A model generated the notes under the pieces. It was given only the letters and a program-made list of their open reading frames with translations, searched no databases and was not told the DNA's origin. Below are positions 10,020-18,951 of a stretch of 64,000 nucleotides of DNA, piece after piece (position 1 is the stretch's first letter; each line of letters opens with the position of its first letter). Origin of the DNA: Sphingobium sp. 66-54 (GTDB lineage: Bacteria; Pseudomonadota; Alphaproteobacteria; Sphingomonadales; Sphingomonadaceae); NCBI GenBank assembly GCA_001899715.1, contig MKWI01000006.1:248001-312000 (forward strand), read 5' to 3'. Made by a program: the position numbers and the translations under genes.

Positions 10020-11231
10020 ATGTTCACCGCTCTGGACCGATATATGGCGCGGCTCATCGCCGTGCCGCTGCTCGCCAGCCTGGTGATTGCCGCCATGCTG
10101 CTGGTGCTGGACCGGATGCAGCGCCTGTTCGTCTTCGTCGCCACCGAGGGCGGGCCGGTCAGCGTCGTCTGGCGGATGCTCGCCAATCTGCTGCCCGAAT
10201 ATCTCGGCCTCGGCATCCCCATCGGCTTGATGCTCGGCGTCCTCCTCGCCTTCCGCCGCCTCGCCCTCTCCTCGGAGCTGGACATATTGCGCGCCGTCGG
10301 CCTCTCTTACACGCGACTGCTCAAGGTGCCCTTTCTCTTCGCCATCGCGCTGGCCGCGCTCAATCTGGTGATCGTCGGCTTCATCCAGCCGCACAGCAAA
10401 TATGCCTATGAGCGGCTGCGCTTCGAACTGCGCTCCAGCGCGCTCGGCGTGTCGATCAAGGTCGGCGAATTCAACAATCTCGGCCGCGATTTCACCATCC
10501 GTATCGAGCAGAGCGCCGACGAGGGCCGTCGCCTCTCCGGCATCTTCGTGCGGATGGAGAGCAAGGGCGGCCAATCGCTGGCGGTGACGGCCTCGCACGG
10601 CCAGTTCCTCGCAACGGACGATCCGGACACCATCATTCTCCGCCTGTCCGATGGCGTTCTGGTCAATGACGCGCCCGGTTTCGAGACGCCGCGCATCCTC
10701 TCCTTCTCCAGCCACGACCTGCCGATCGACCTGCCCAAGATCGAGCGGTTCCGTAATCGCGAGGGCGATGTGGAGCTGAGCCTGCCCGAATTGTTCCGCA
10801 CCGGTATGGCCAAGGATACCAAACCGCTCGACCGCGCCAAAGCGTGGTCCAATTTCAACTTCCGCGTGGTCGAGGTTGCGATGATGTTCCTGCTGCCGCT
10901 CGCGGCGGTCGCCTTCGCCATTCCGCCCAAGCGGTCGACTTCGGCGCTGGGCGTGTTTCTCTCGATCGTGTTCATCGTGACCTATCACAAGATCAACCAA
11001 TATGCGGAGTCGGTCGGGGCGCTTGGCCGGGTCGATCCATTCCTGGCACTATGGGCCCCGTTCGGGCTGGTTAGCGCGCTGATCGCGTGGATGTATTATC
11101 AGACCGCCTATGTGCCTGGCGGCCAGCCGATCGGTGCGCTGGAGCGCCAGTTCGCAAAGGCGGCGGGACTGGTGATGCGCGCGGTCAGATGGGCCGGCGG
11201 GCGCCGCTTCGGCAAGCTGGAGGAGGCCTGA
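10020..11231 (+). CDS. lptF: LptF/YjgP family permease of the Lpt exporter
   Basis: 403 residues, with three N-terminal membrane helices (residues about 10-120), a large periplasmic beta-jellyroll region, and three C-terminal helices, the family layout. Seen: LDRYMARLIAVPLL at the start, EYLGLGIPIGLMLGVLLAFRRLA with the conserved coupling-helix region SSELDILRAVG, and AIPPKRSTSALGVFLSI. With LptG and the LptB ATPase it extracts lipid from the inner membrane towards the outer membrane. lptG starts 3 bases after the stop. Classical sphingomonads carry glycosphingolipid in place of LPS, so the cargo here may differ from the textbook one (inference). Confidence 0.93.
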   Translation: MFTALDRYMARLIAVPLLASLVIAAMLLVLDRMQRLFVFVATEGGPVSVVWRMLANLLPEYLGLGIPIGLMLGVLLAFRRLALSSELDILRAVGLSYTRLLKVPFLFAIALAALNLVIVGFIQPHSKYAYERLRFELRSSALGVSIKVGEFNNLGRDFTIRIEQSADEGRRLSGIFVRMESKGGQSLAVTASHGQFLATDDPDTIILRLSDGVLVNDAPGFETPRILSFSSHDLPIDLPKIERFRNREGDVELSLPELFRTGMAKDTKPLDRAKAWSNFNFRVVEVAMMFLLPLAAVAFAIPPKRSTSALGVFLSIVFIVTYHKINQYAESVGALGRVDPFLALWAPFGLVSALIAWMYYQTAYVPGGQPIGALERQFAKAAGLVMRAVRWAGGRRFGKLEEA

Positions 11232-11234
11232 GCC

Positions 11235-12329
11235 ATGCTGCTCAACTTCTTCCCCTCGCGCACCCTCGCCCTCTATCTCGGCAAGACCTTCCTGTGGCGC
11301 TGCTTCGCCATGCTCGCCATGCTGGTGCTGGTGCTCCAGATGCTCGACCTGCTGAGCCAGGCGGGCGATGTGCTGGCCTATCCGGGCAATGGCGATGGCG
11401 AGCTGTGGCGCTATGTCAGCTTGCGTGTACCGCAGATCGTCGCGCGCTTCCTGCCCTTTTCGGTGCTGCTCGGCACGCTTGTAACCCTCGCTACCCTGAA
11501 CGCCAACAGCGAGGTGGTCGCGATGAAGGCAGGCGGCCTCTCTGCGCACCAGATCCTCGCGCCGCTGATGCTGGCCAGCATGGCGGTGGCGGTCATCAGC
11601 TTCGCCTTCAACGAGCGGGTGGTGGCGCGGGCAACGGCGACGCTTTCCGCCTGGGAGGCCGCCGATTTCGGCCCGATTCCCGATGACCGCGGCGTCAAGT
11701 CCAACATCTGGGTGCGCGACGGGGAGGACCTGATCCGCGCCGCCACCATCACCGGCGCCGGACCGACCGTGCGCCTGCACGATATCGAGCTTTACGACCG
11801 GCACGGCGACAAGCTGGTGCAGATCATCAACGCCAAGCAGGGCCGCCAGGTGGGCGATAGCTGGCAGCTGGAGCAGGTGCGGATCTTCGACGTGGTGCGC
11901 GGCTCCAGCCGGGACGCGGCGACACTCACCATCGGCAAGGGCATCCGGCCGGACCAGTTCACCCTCTCATCGGTGAATGCGGACGGCCTCTCCTTCACCG
12001 AACTGCGCGGGGCGATCGACGCACTGCGCGAATCGGGGCGGCCGGTCGCCGCGTTGGAAGGCTCGCTGTGGCACAAGATTTCCGGGCCGCTCGCCACGCT
12101 GCTGATGCCGCTGCTCGGCTCGGTGGCCGCGTTCGGCATTGCACGGTCAGGCAAGCTGTTCGTGCGCGCCGTGATCGGCATGGCACTCGGCTTCGCCTTC
12201 TTCGTGGCGGACAATTTCGCGCTATCGATGGGTAATCTCGGCGTTTATCCGCCGATTCTCGCCGCTTGGGCGCCGTTCCTGCTGTTCCTGCTGGTCGGCG
12301 AAACCGTGCTCATCACCACTGAGGAATAG
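11235..12329 (+). CDS. lptG: LptG/YjgQ family permease of the Lpt exporter
   Basis: 364 residues, same fold as LptF: N-terminal helices (TLALYLGKTFLWRCFAML), a periplasmic jellyroll, and C-terminal helices near 270-360. The coupling region reads NANSEVVAMKAGGLS, the LptG-type counterpart of SSELDILRAVG in LptF. It forms the heterodimeric membrane core of LptB2FG with the preceding gene, and is immediately adjacent and co-transcribed. lptB, lptC and lptA are not in this window. It converges with the desaturase gene. Confidence 0.93.
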   Translation: MLLNFFPSRTLALYLGKTFLWRCFAMLAMLVLVLQMLDLLSQAGDVLAYPGNGDGELWRYVSLRVPQIVARFLPFSVLLGTLVTLATLNANSEVVAMKAGGLSAHQILAPLMLASMAVAVISFAFNERVVARATATLSAWEAADFGPIPDDRGVKSNIWVRDGEDLIRAATITGAGPTVRLHDIELYDRHGDKLVQIINAKQGRQVGDSWQLEQVRIFDVVRGSSRDAATLTIGKGIRPDQFTLSSVNADGLSFTELRGAIDALRESGRPVAALEGSLWHKISGPLATLLMPLLGSVAAFGIARSGKLFVRAVIGMALGFAFFVADNFALSMGNLGVYPPILAAWAPFLLFLLVGETVLITTEE

Positions 12330-12392
12330 CGGGCGGGGACCGCCTCATACGCCCCTCCCCGTTCATGTCGAGCGCTGTTCTTGGAGTCATCA

Positions 12393-12416
12393 GTGCTCCT
12401 GCGAAAGCAGGAGCAC
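12393..12416. repeat. Single copy of the dispersed palindromic repeat
   Basis: A perfect hairpin: 10-bp arms (core GCTCCTGC / GCAGGAGC, extended by GT/AC) around a GAAA tetraloop. It lies between the convergent lptG and desaturase genes. The neighbouring run is A-rich on the plus strand after the arm, which is the wrong polarity for an intrinsic terminator on either strand. Same family as the pairs near 1.8, 22.3 and 43.8 kb. Confidence 0.8.
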
Positions 12417-12482
12417 AAAAAATCCGATCAGGTCGAACGGAAAGAAACGGGGCGGGGCGGGGCAAAAAACCCCATCCCCCAA

Positions 12483-13571
12483 TCACCCCACCCGCATCGT
12501 GCTCCGCGCGATCCGCGCCACCAGCGGCAGCATGCCGGCATGGTTAGAGCGCTGGTAGGTCGAGCCGGCGCCGAGATGCGCGGTCAGCCGCCGGTGCGCC
12601 TCGCCCAGCGAATGATAGGGCATACTGGGCAGCAGATGGTGCAGCGCGTGGTAGCGCAGGCCAACTGGCGCCCACAGGCCGGCAAGCGGCGCGGGCGGCG
12701 GCACGTTGACCGAATCGAGATACTGGCCGGTCACGGTCATCGGCTCACCCTCATTCTCCCAGAGATGCGCGACCAGCGTGCGGAGCTGGTTGAGGACCGC
12801 CACGGCGGAAAAGATCGCCACGCCGGTCAGCAGCGGCCGCCAGCCGAACAGCGGCACGCTGGCGATGAGCGCGAGCGCCCAGAAGAAAGCGCCCGTCTCC
12901 TGCCATGCCCAGCGGCGCTTCAGCTCGCCTTCCGGTGGGCGGCGGCGATAGGCGGGGTTGATCGTCAGTGCCGAATAGCGCGCGACGATCTCCCGCCGCA
13001 GCGCTGGAATGAGTACGCCGAGCGGCGTCAGCACCGCGAAGCGAACGATCAGCGCAACCGGCGCCAGCAACGCTGCGACAATGAACAAGGGCAATGTCCA
13101 CGGCTTCATCAGCGCCAGTGGCAGATATTCGGGATCGTCCACCGTGCCGTAGCGCGTCTTGGCGTGATGCTGGGTGTGGACGCCCTCATACATGAAGGAC
13201 GGGATGAGCAGCGGGATGCCGACCAGCATGTTCCACGCAAGGCGGAAGCCTCGCAGCGAGCCATTGCGGATATGGGTCAGCTCGTGGATGAAGCTGGCCG
13301 CGCGATACAGCGTCACCGCGGCGACGAGGCCGCCAAGCACGACCAGCCAGCCCTGGCTCGTCGTAATCGCCACCGCCAGCCCGGCATAGCCAAGCGCCGC
13401 TGAGCCGAGAAAATCCGGCCAGTAGATGGAAGGCTTGGCCTTGCCGAGGTCGCGCGTCAGGTCCACCGCCGCGCGCAGCATCGCGCTGTCGTCCGGCGTG
13501 GCGGCCAGCGCGGGGCGGGTCGGCACGTCCCGCGAGACGCCGCCGCTCATTGTCTTGTCCATTGCAGTCAT
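12483..13571 (-). CDS. Membrane fatty acid desaturase-type di-iron enzyme
   Basis: 362 residues with the three histidine boxes of the membrane desaturase family: HELTH at 96-100, HTQHH at 132-136 and HALHH at 308-312. Hydrophobic stretches lie between them (about 52-90, 110-128, 160-195, 225-262). Such enzymes insert double bonds or hydroxyls into acyl chains in the inner membrane using O2 and two iron atoms. It sits between lptG (convergent) and the ceramide-synthase-like gene (divergent), so a role on sphingoid or fatty chains of the sphingolipid is possible but unproven. The first ATG at 13571 was taken; an in-frame ATG three codons later is an alternative. Confidence 0.85.
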   Translation of the reverse strand: MTAMDKTMSGGVSRDVPTRPALAATPDDSAMLRAAVDLTRDLGKAKPSIYWPDFLGSAALGYAGLAVAITTSQGWLVVLGGLVAAVTLYRAASFIHELTHIRNGSLRGFRLAWNMLVGIPLLIPSFMYEGVHTQHHAKTRYGTVDDPEYLPLALMKPWTLPLFIVAALLAPVALIVRFAVLTPLGVLIPALRREIVARYSALTINPAYRRRPPEGELKRRWAWQETGAFFWALALIASVPLFGWRPLLTGVAIFSAVAVLNQLRTLVAHLWENEGEPMTVTGQYLDSVNVPPPAPLAGLWAPVGLRYHALHHLLPSMPYHSLGEAHRRLTAHLGAGSTYQRSNHAGMLPLVARIARSTMRVG

Positions 13572-13740
13572 GATCCTAGCCCTATGTGTGAAATGCGTGC
13601 AGATCGTGGCAGCAATATGATTTTGCCCCTGTTTCCGCCGGCTCGACCCCGCCAGCGGGTTGACAATCCACCCGCGAGATACGCAGTGCTGCGTCTCTTA
13701 CCAACGGGCGCCATGAGCGGCGCGGGACAAGGGCACCACC

Positions 13741-14901
13741 GTGGCACAGGCTGATCTAGTGATCGCACCCGTCTCCGACAAGGCGGATCTCAAGGCATTC
13801 GTCGATCTGCCATGGGCGCTTTATGCGGACGATCCCAACTGGGTCCCGCCGCTTAAGACCGAGGTCTACAACCTGCTGAGGCCGGGTAAGAACCCGTTTC
13901 ACGAGCATGCCGAGCATCAATATTTCCTCGCGCGGCGGGGCGAACAGGTGACGGGCCGCATCAGCGCGCATATCGACCGGCTCGCGCTCGCCATGTCGGC
14001 CGAGCAGGGCATGGGGCCGGGCACCGGCAATTTCGGCCTTTTCGAAGCGGCGGATGAGGAGAGCGCCGCAGCGCTCATCGCCGCCGCCGAGGACTGGCTG
14101 CGCGAGCATGGCATGAGGCGCGTGCTCGGACCGATCTCGCTCTCCATCTGGGAAGAGCCGGGCCTGCTCGTCCAGGGTTTCGACCATGCGCCAACGGTGA
14201 TGATGGGCCATGGCAAACCAGCCTATCGCAGCTGGGTCGAGGCGGCGGGTTACGCGCCGGTCAAGGCGCTCAACACCTATGAGCTGGATATCACGCAGGA
14301 CTTTCCCCCACTCATCCAGCGCATCATCCAGTCCGGCGAGCGCAACGAGCGCATCCGCATCCGCAAGGTGGACAAGGCCCGGTTCGACACGGAGGCCGCG
14401 ATCATCCTCGCCATCCTAAACGATGCGTGGGGCAACAACTGGGGCTTCGTGCCGGTGACGGATCATGAGGTCGCCCATTTCGGCAAGCAGTTGAAGCCCA
14501 TCGTGTTCGAGGATCTGATCCGTATCGCCGAACTGGACGGCGAGCCGGTTGCCTTCATGATGACGCTGCCGGACCTCAACGAGGCGCTCAAGCCCTTGAA
14601 CGGCGCGCTCTATCCCTTCGGCTGGGCCAAGCTGCTGTGGTGGCTACGCAAGCCCCGCTGCCGCACCATGCGCGTGCCGCTGATGGGCGTCGTGCAGCGG
14701 TTGCAATCCTCCCGCCTCGCGAGCCAGCTCGCCTTCATGATGATCGAATATATCCGCCGCGACGCCACTGCCCATTATGGCGCCACGCGCGGCGAGATCG
14801 GCTGGGTGCTCGACGACAATCAGGGGATGAACGCCATCGCCGACGCCATCGAGAGCAAGATCAACAAGAGCTATCTGATTTTCGAGAAGGCGCTGGCCTG
14901 A
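13741..14901 (+). CDS. Large GNAT-fold acyltransferase-like protein; candidate bacterial ceramide synthase
   Basis: 386 residues, GTG start preceded by AAGGG at 8 bases. No signal peptide or membrane helix. The N-terminus (DLPWALYADDPNWVPPL, then NPFHEHAEHQYFLARR and GRISAHIDRLA) matches a family annotated as N-acetyltransferase-like and common in sphingomonads. The acyltransferase that makes ceramide in Caulobacter (bCerS) belongs to the GNAT superfamily and is encoded not far from spt (from memory). Inference: this gene, about 6 kb from spt and divergent from a desaturase, is the likely counterpart. A TTGACA element at 13660-13665 may be its -35 box, but no good -10 follows. Exact acyl donor unknown. 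Confidence 0.55.
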   Translation: MAQADLVIAPVSDKADLKAFVDLPWALYADDPNWVPPLKTEVYNLLRPGKNPFHEHAEHQYFLARRGEQVTGRISAHIDRLALAMSAEQGMGPGTGNFGLFEAADEESAAALIAAAEDWLREHGMRRVLGPISLSIWEEPGLLVQGFDHAPTVMMGHGKPAYRSWVEAAGYAPVKALNTYELDITQDFPPLIQRIIQSGERNERIRIRKVDKARFDTEAAIILAILNDAWGNNWGFVPVTDHEVAHFGKQLKPIVFEDLIRIAELDGEPVAFMMTLPDLNEALKPLNGALYPFGWAKLLWWLRKPRCRTMRVPLMGVVQRLQSSRLASQLAFMMIEYIRRDATAHYGATRGEIGWVLDDNQGMNAIADAIESKINKSYLIFEKALA

Positions 14902-14958
14902 CTCTGCAACGGGGTCCTCCGGCCATTGACAAAATGCAGCCGCCACGGATGGTTACGC

Positions 14959-14988
14959 TTGCCCCACCCCGCGGCGACCGCGTAAAAT
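14959..14988 (+). promoter_or_regulatory. Predicted sigma-70 type promoter for the DUF442 gene
   Basis: TTGCCC (14959-14964) and TAAAAT (14983-14988) are separated by 18 bases. Transcription would start near 14995, giving a leader of about 20 bases that contains AAGGAG just before the ATG at 15014. Read by eye only. Confidence 0.4.
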
Positions 14989-15013
14989 ATGGTCTCAGCA
15001 AGGAGTATCCCCC

Positions 15014-15451
15014 ATGCTCAAGCGTCTGACGTCAGCTATCTTCGTCGCACCGCAGATCGACATCGACACCGTCGCGCGCGCGAAGGATGAAGGTGTGACA
15101 CTGATCGTCAACAACCGGCCCGAGGGCGAATCGGCCGATCAGGTGCCCGGCGATCAGATCGAGGCGGCGGCGCAGGCGGCCGGCATGGATTATGTCGCGA
15201 TCCCCGTGACGCACAGCGGCTTCGCACCTTGGCAGCTCGACGCATTCGACGAGGCAATAGCGGGCAACGCTGGCGGCAAGACGCTCTGCTACTGTCGCTC
15301 GGGCACGCGCAGCACGCTGCTCTGGGCACTCGCCCGCGCCCGCGCCGGCGACCAGCCGGACGAGATCGCGCGCACCGCCGCCGGTGCCGGCTACGACATA
15401 TCGCCGATCGGTGAGATGATCCACGCGCTTGCCGCCGGCCGCGCGCGCTAA
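15014..15451 (+). CDS. DUF442 / TIGR01244-type phosphatase- or sulfurtransferase-fold protein
   Basis: 145 residues, clear AAGGAG ribosome site. The N-terminus (IFVAPQIDIDTVARAKDEGV, NNRPEGES) and the active-site loop CRSGTRS near residue 94 match the DUF442 family (beta-lactamase-hydrolase-like N-terminal domain, TIGR01244). These share the cysteine phosphatase/rhodanese-like fold. The loop length (CRSGTR) is closer to rhodanese-like than to CX5R phosphatases. In other bacteria members accompany sulfide detoxification genes; none are seen here. Likely a monocistronic cytoplasmic protein. Confidence 0.8.
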   Translation: MLKRLTSAIFVAPQIDIDTVARAKDEGVTLIVNNRPEGESADQVPGDQIEAAAQAAGMDYVAIPVTHSGFAPWQLDAFDEAIAGNAGGKTLCYCRSGTRSTLLWALARARAGDQPDEIARTAAGAGYDISPIGEMIHALAAGRAR

Positions 15452-15502
15452 TTCCTCCTGCCATCTCCAGCAGCGCCATCAAATGCCGGGACCAAACGCC
15501 TA

Positions 15503-15525
15503 GGCTCCCGCTTTCGCAGCAGCAC
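15503..15525. repeat. Degenerate single copy of the dispersed palindromic repeat
   Basis: Reverse-complement form of the family (GGCTCCCGCTTTCGCAGCAG and following CAC), with mismatches in the stem. It lies in the 142 bp gap between the DUF442 gene and the convergent purH. Confidence 0.6.
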
Positions 15526-15593
15526 GGCGGTTCATGCGCGAAACCAGCCTACCTTAACCCCTTCAGGGAAGAGGTTAGGGTGAGAGGCCGTAC

Positions 15594-17183
15594 TCAGTGG
15601 CGGAAGTGCCGCATCCCGGTGAACACCATTGCGAGACCGGCCTCGTCGGCCGCCGCGATCACCTTGTCGTCATTGAGCGAGCCGCCCGGCTGGATCACCG
15701 CCGTAGCCCCCGCCTCGACCGCGGCAAGCAGTCCGTCCGGGAAGGGAAAGAACGCATCCGAGGCGACCGCGCTGCCGATGGTCCGCGGCTCGCTCCAACC
15801 GAAGCTCTCCGCCGCCTCGCGCGCCTTGATGGCGGCGATCCGCGCACTATCGCGGCGGTTCATCTGGCCCGCACCGATGCCCGCGCTTACCCCGTCCTTG
15901 GCATAGACGATGGCGTTGGACTTCACATGCTTGGCGATGGTCCAGGCGAACAGGCAGTCCGCCAGCTCGCGCTCGGTCGGCGCGCGCTTCGTCACCACCT
16001 TGAGGTCGGCGCGGGAAATGCGGCCATTGTCGCGCGACTGGACCAGCACGCCGCCGGCGATGGTTTTCATGTCCAGCCCCGGCCGCGCCGCATCGGGCAG
16101 GTCGCCGGTCAGCAGCAGGCGGAGGTTTTTCTTCTTCGCAAACACCGCCCTGGCGGCATCGTCGGCATCCGGCGCTGCGACCACCTCGGTGAAGATCTCG
16201 CTGATCGCTTCCGCCGTCGCGCCATCGAGCGGGCGGTTGACGGCGATGATGCCGCCGAACGCCGAAACGCTGTCGCACTCGAACGCGTTCTTGTAAGCCT
16301 CGATCAGCGTCTCGCCTGTCGCCACGCCGCACGGGTTGGCATGCTTGACGATGACCACGGTGGGCGGCCCGTCACGAAACTCGGCAACGAGACCGAGCGC
16401 GGCATCGGCGTCGTTCAGATTGTTGTAGCTCAGTTCCTTGCCCTGCACCTGCGTCGCCTGGCCGATGCCGCGCGTGCCGATTACGGCCGGCACATAGAGC
16501 GCGGCCGACTGGTGCGGATTCTCGCCGTAGCGCAGCGTATTGGCGAGGCGCAGCGGCACCGGCAGGCTGGCCGGGAACATCTCACCCTGATCCGCGAAGG
16601 CGAACCAGCTCGCGATCATCGCATCATATTCGGCGGTCGCGGCATAGGCCTTGGCGGCGCACAGGCGGCGGAACTCATAGCTGGTCGCACCGCCCTTGCT
16701 CTCCATCTCCGCGATGAGACGGGCATAATCGGCCGGGTCGGTGACGATCGTCACGCTGGCATGGTTCTTGGCCGCCGAGCGAACCATGGAGGGGCCGCCA
16801 ATGTCGATATTCTCGATGATCTCGTCACGCTCGGCGCCGCGCGCCACGGTGGCCGCGAAGGGGTAAAGATTGACGACGACGAGGTCGATCGCGCCGATCT
16901 CATGCTCCCGCATCGCGGCGACATGCTCATCATTGTCACGCACCGCGAGCAGGCCGCCATGCACCTTGGGGTGCAGCGTCTTGACGCGGCCGTCCATCAT
17001 TTCAGGAAAGCCCGTGAGGTCGGAAATGTCACGCACCTCAAGACCGGCCTCGCGCAGCGCCTTCGCCGTGCCGCCGGTCGAGACCAGCTCCACGCCATGG
17101 CGCGCCAGCACGGCGCCCAGCTCCGAAAGCCCAGTCTTGTCGGACACTGAGAGCAGTGCCCGCTTGATCGCTACGTCCGTCAT
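15594..17183 (-). CDS. purH: Bifunctional AICAR formyltransferase / IMP cyclohydrolase
   Basis: 529 residues, the standard length. It catalyses the last two steps of purine synthesis: formylation of AICAR and ring closure to IMP. The N-terminal MGS-like cyclohydrolase domain starts [12 protein letters not shown] and holds [10 protein letters not shown]. The formyltransferase domain contains [12 protein letters not shown] with the catalytic Lys-His, [10 protein letters not shown], and ends [14 protein letters not shown] and [11 protein letters not shown]. It is the last gene of a minus-strand unit after rsmB, rpe and the heparinase-like gene (16 bp gap). Confidence 0.97.
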   Translation of the reverse strand: MTDVAIKRALLSVSDKTGLSELGAVLARHGVELVSTGGTAKALREAGLEVRDISDLTGFPEMMDGRVKTLHPKVHGGLLAVRDNDEHVAAMREHEIGAIDLVVVNLYPFAATVARGAERDEIIENIDIGGPSMVRSAAKNHASVTIVTDPADYARLIAEMESKGGATSYEFRRLCAAKAYAATAEYDAMIASWFAFADQGEMFPASLPVPLRLANTLRYGENPHQSAALYVPAVIGTRGIGQATQVQGKELSYNNLNDADAALGLVAEFRDGPPTVVIVKHANPCGVATGETLIEAYKNAFECDSVSAFGGIIAVNRPLDGATAEAISEIFTEVVAAPDADDAARAVFAKKKNLRLLLTGDLPDAARPGLDMKTIAGGVLVQSRDNGRISRADLKVVTKRAPTERELADCLFAWTIAKHVKSNAIVYAKDGVSAGIGAGQMNRRDSARIAAIKAREAAESFGWSEPRTIGSAVASDAFFPFPDGLLAAVEAGATAVIQPGGSLNDDKVIAAADEAGLAMVFTGMRHFRH

Positions 17184-17199
17184 GGGATGTCCTTCTGTT

Positions 17200-18951
17200 C
17201 TAACCGGATTTCTTGAGCAGCCAGCCGATGCTCGTGCCAGCCACGTCGGCCGTGCCGTTGACCACGAGCTGCTGCGTCGGGTGCGGCCGGCCTTCGCCGT
17301 CCACCCACAGGCTGTCCTCCACGCTGATCTCGCCCGCGCCGACGCGGAACTGCCAGAGCGCGCCGTTGGGCAGGCGCAGCAGCGCGCCCTGCCGGTCGGC
17401 GGTCAGTGTCGGCTCGATGTCGGCGCCGAGGTGGAAGCGGATGGCGAGCGGGCAGGCCACTGGCCGCCGGCGCCGTGCGGCGGGCAGCAGCACGTCCTCG
17501 CCACGCAGCTCGCGTCCCTCATGGTTCAGCATGAGGATGCGGCGATGCAGGAAGCCAAGGCGGCGCCCGTAGCCATCATGCGTCACATCGAGCCGGCTGC
17601 CCTGCTCCAGTTCGTGCCGCTCCAGCTCCACCTCACTCACGCCCTTGCCGAGCGAGCCATCGGGCAGCACGGCGGTGGAGTTGCTGTCGTCGAGCACCAA
17701 TGTGCTGTGCGCGGCGGTGGTGCGCAGGCCATGGGCCAGCTCTGCCGGCAGGGAGGCGCCGGCCATCGCCGCGCCGCCGCAGTTGACGATGACGCGCACC
17801 GGCCCGTCACTCAATTCCATCGCAGCGGTGGAGGCGCAGCCGTTGCGGCCGAGCCGGGCGACCGGCGGTGGTGCTGCATCGAGCTGGATCACGGTCGTCC
17901 CGGCGGACAGACGCTGATAGCCCCAATCGCGCGCCTGCCGCAGCGGCCGGGTGCGCACGCCGGAGGCGGCGACGATGGCGGTAATATACGCCGGATCGAC
18001 CGGTGCCCCGCCCTGCCAGCTTCCCGGCGCGCCGTCGCCGTGCAGGATGCCGAGCAGCGCCGCGACGATCCGCTCCAGACTGTCGGCAAGGAAGGCGGGC
18101 ATATCCTCACGGCGCACAGCGTAGGTCGCGCGTAGCATCGAGAACAATGTAACGGCCTCGATCTGCTCCAGCGGCGAGCGGGAGATAAGGCCGCCATCGG
18201 CGTAGAAGGCACCTTCGACCGCGCGCCGAAGCCCGGCTTCCCCGAAGACACGGCGCGGCTCGCCTCCCGGCAGCAGCAGCCCCGCCGCGACAATCCCGGC
18301 CCAGGCGGTGACGCGCGCCAGCCCGGCCGGTGCCTTGTCCGCTCCCCGGTCGAGATGGCGGGCGGTGCGTGCGATGCTGTTCAGCACCAGGCTGCGATAG
18401 ACGAGATCGCCGCTGGAAAGAATGAGCGGCGCATAGGCCGTCCAGTGCAGGATGCGCCACGCGGCGTTGTCGACCCGCCAGGCCGGCTCGCTCGGCGTCT
18501 CGGCATGCGCGTCCAGCCAGGCGCGCATCTGCGCTTCGGCCACCGGCACGGCATTGTCGCGCGTGGTCGCAGCGGCAAGGTCGCGCAGCCAGCGGAAGCC
18601 GTGGAGATAATCCGCGAACGCGTCCGGCACGGCAAGCTTGCGGTAATCAAGCCGGGCGACCGGCTGTTTCAGGCCGCGATGAAGGAAATAGCCCGCCCGC
18701 AGCGCCTTGCCGGCACGCGCGTCGCCGGGGATCGCATCCTCCGGCACCGCGAGCAGCTTGAGCGGATATTTACCCTTGAGCCGCATGGTGTGTAGCGGCG
18801 TCGCCCAGGTCATGCGGTAAAAATGATTGGCGAGCCGCTGGGTGAGCGAAATGCCCCGGTCGTCCGAGAGGCGGATCAGCCGCTTGCCGGGTTCGATCCC
18901 GTCCTCCTGGGGCGGCTCGGGCGCCGGCGTGGGGCGGGGGCGGCTGCTCAT
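17200..18951 (-). CDS. Heparinase II/III family protein
   Basis: 583 residues. The N-terminal half is an alpha-helical toroid with repeated WRILHW- and RTARHL-like segments; the C-terminal half (from about residue 330) is beta-rich, with [23 protein letters not shown] and the heparinase II/III-type [12 protein letters not shown] stretch. Family members cleave acidic polysaccharides. Here there is no recognisable signal peptide; the N-terminus is proline- and charge-rich, so it appears cytoplasmic. It overlaps the rpe stop by 4 bases and precedes purH by 16 bp, a linkage common in alphaproteobacteria. The substrate is unknown. Confidence 0.85.
   Translation of the reverse strand: MSSRPRPTPAPEPPQEDGIEPGKRLIRLSDDRGISLTQRLANHFYRMTWATPLHTMRLKGKYPLKLLAVPEDAIPGDARAGKALRAGYFLHRGLKQPVARLDYRKLAVPDAFADYLHGFRWLRDLAAATTRDNAVPVAEAQMRAWLDAHAETPSEPAWRVDNAAWRILHWTAYAPLILSSGDLVYRSLVLNSIARTARHLDRGADKAPAGLARVTAWAGIVAAGLLLPGGEPRRVFGEAGLRRAVEGAFYADGGLISRSPLEQIEAVTLFSMLRATYAVRREDMPAFLADSLERIVAALLGILHGDGAPGSWQGGAPVDPAYITAIVAASGVRTRPLRQARDWGYQRLSAGTTVIQLDAAPPPVARLGRNGCASTAAMELSDGPVRVIVNCGGAAMAGASLPAELAHGLRTTAAHSTLVLDDSNSTAVLPDGSLGKGVSEVELERHELEQGSRLDVTHDGYGRRLGFLHRRILMLNHEGRELRGEDVLLPAARRRRPVACPLAIRFHLGADIEPTLTADRQGALLRLPNGALWQFRVGAGEISVEDSLWVDGEGRPHPTQQLVVNGTADVAGTSIGWLLKKSG

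Noticed and set aside
12393..12416. A perfect hairpin with a GAAA loop considered as an intrinsic terminator.
   Set aside because: The A-run lies on the wrong side for plus-strand termination, and for the minus strand the T-run precedes the stem. The sequence belongs to the dispersed repeat family.
18888..18900. CGGGTTCGATCCC resembles a tRNA T-loop.
   Set aside because: It lies inside the heparinase-family gene, and no matching acceptor, D-arm or anticodon structure surrounds it. No tRNA is seen in the window.
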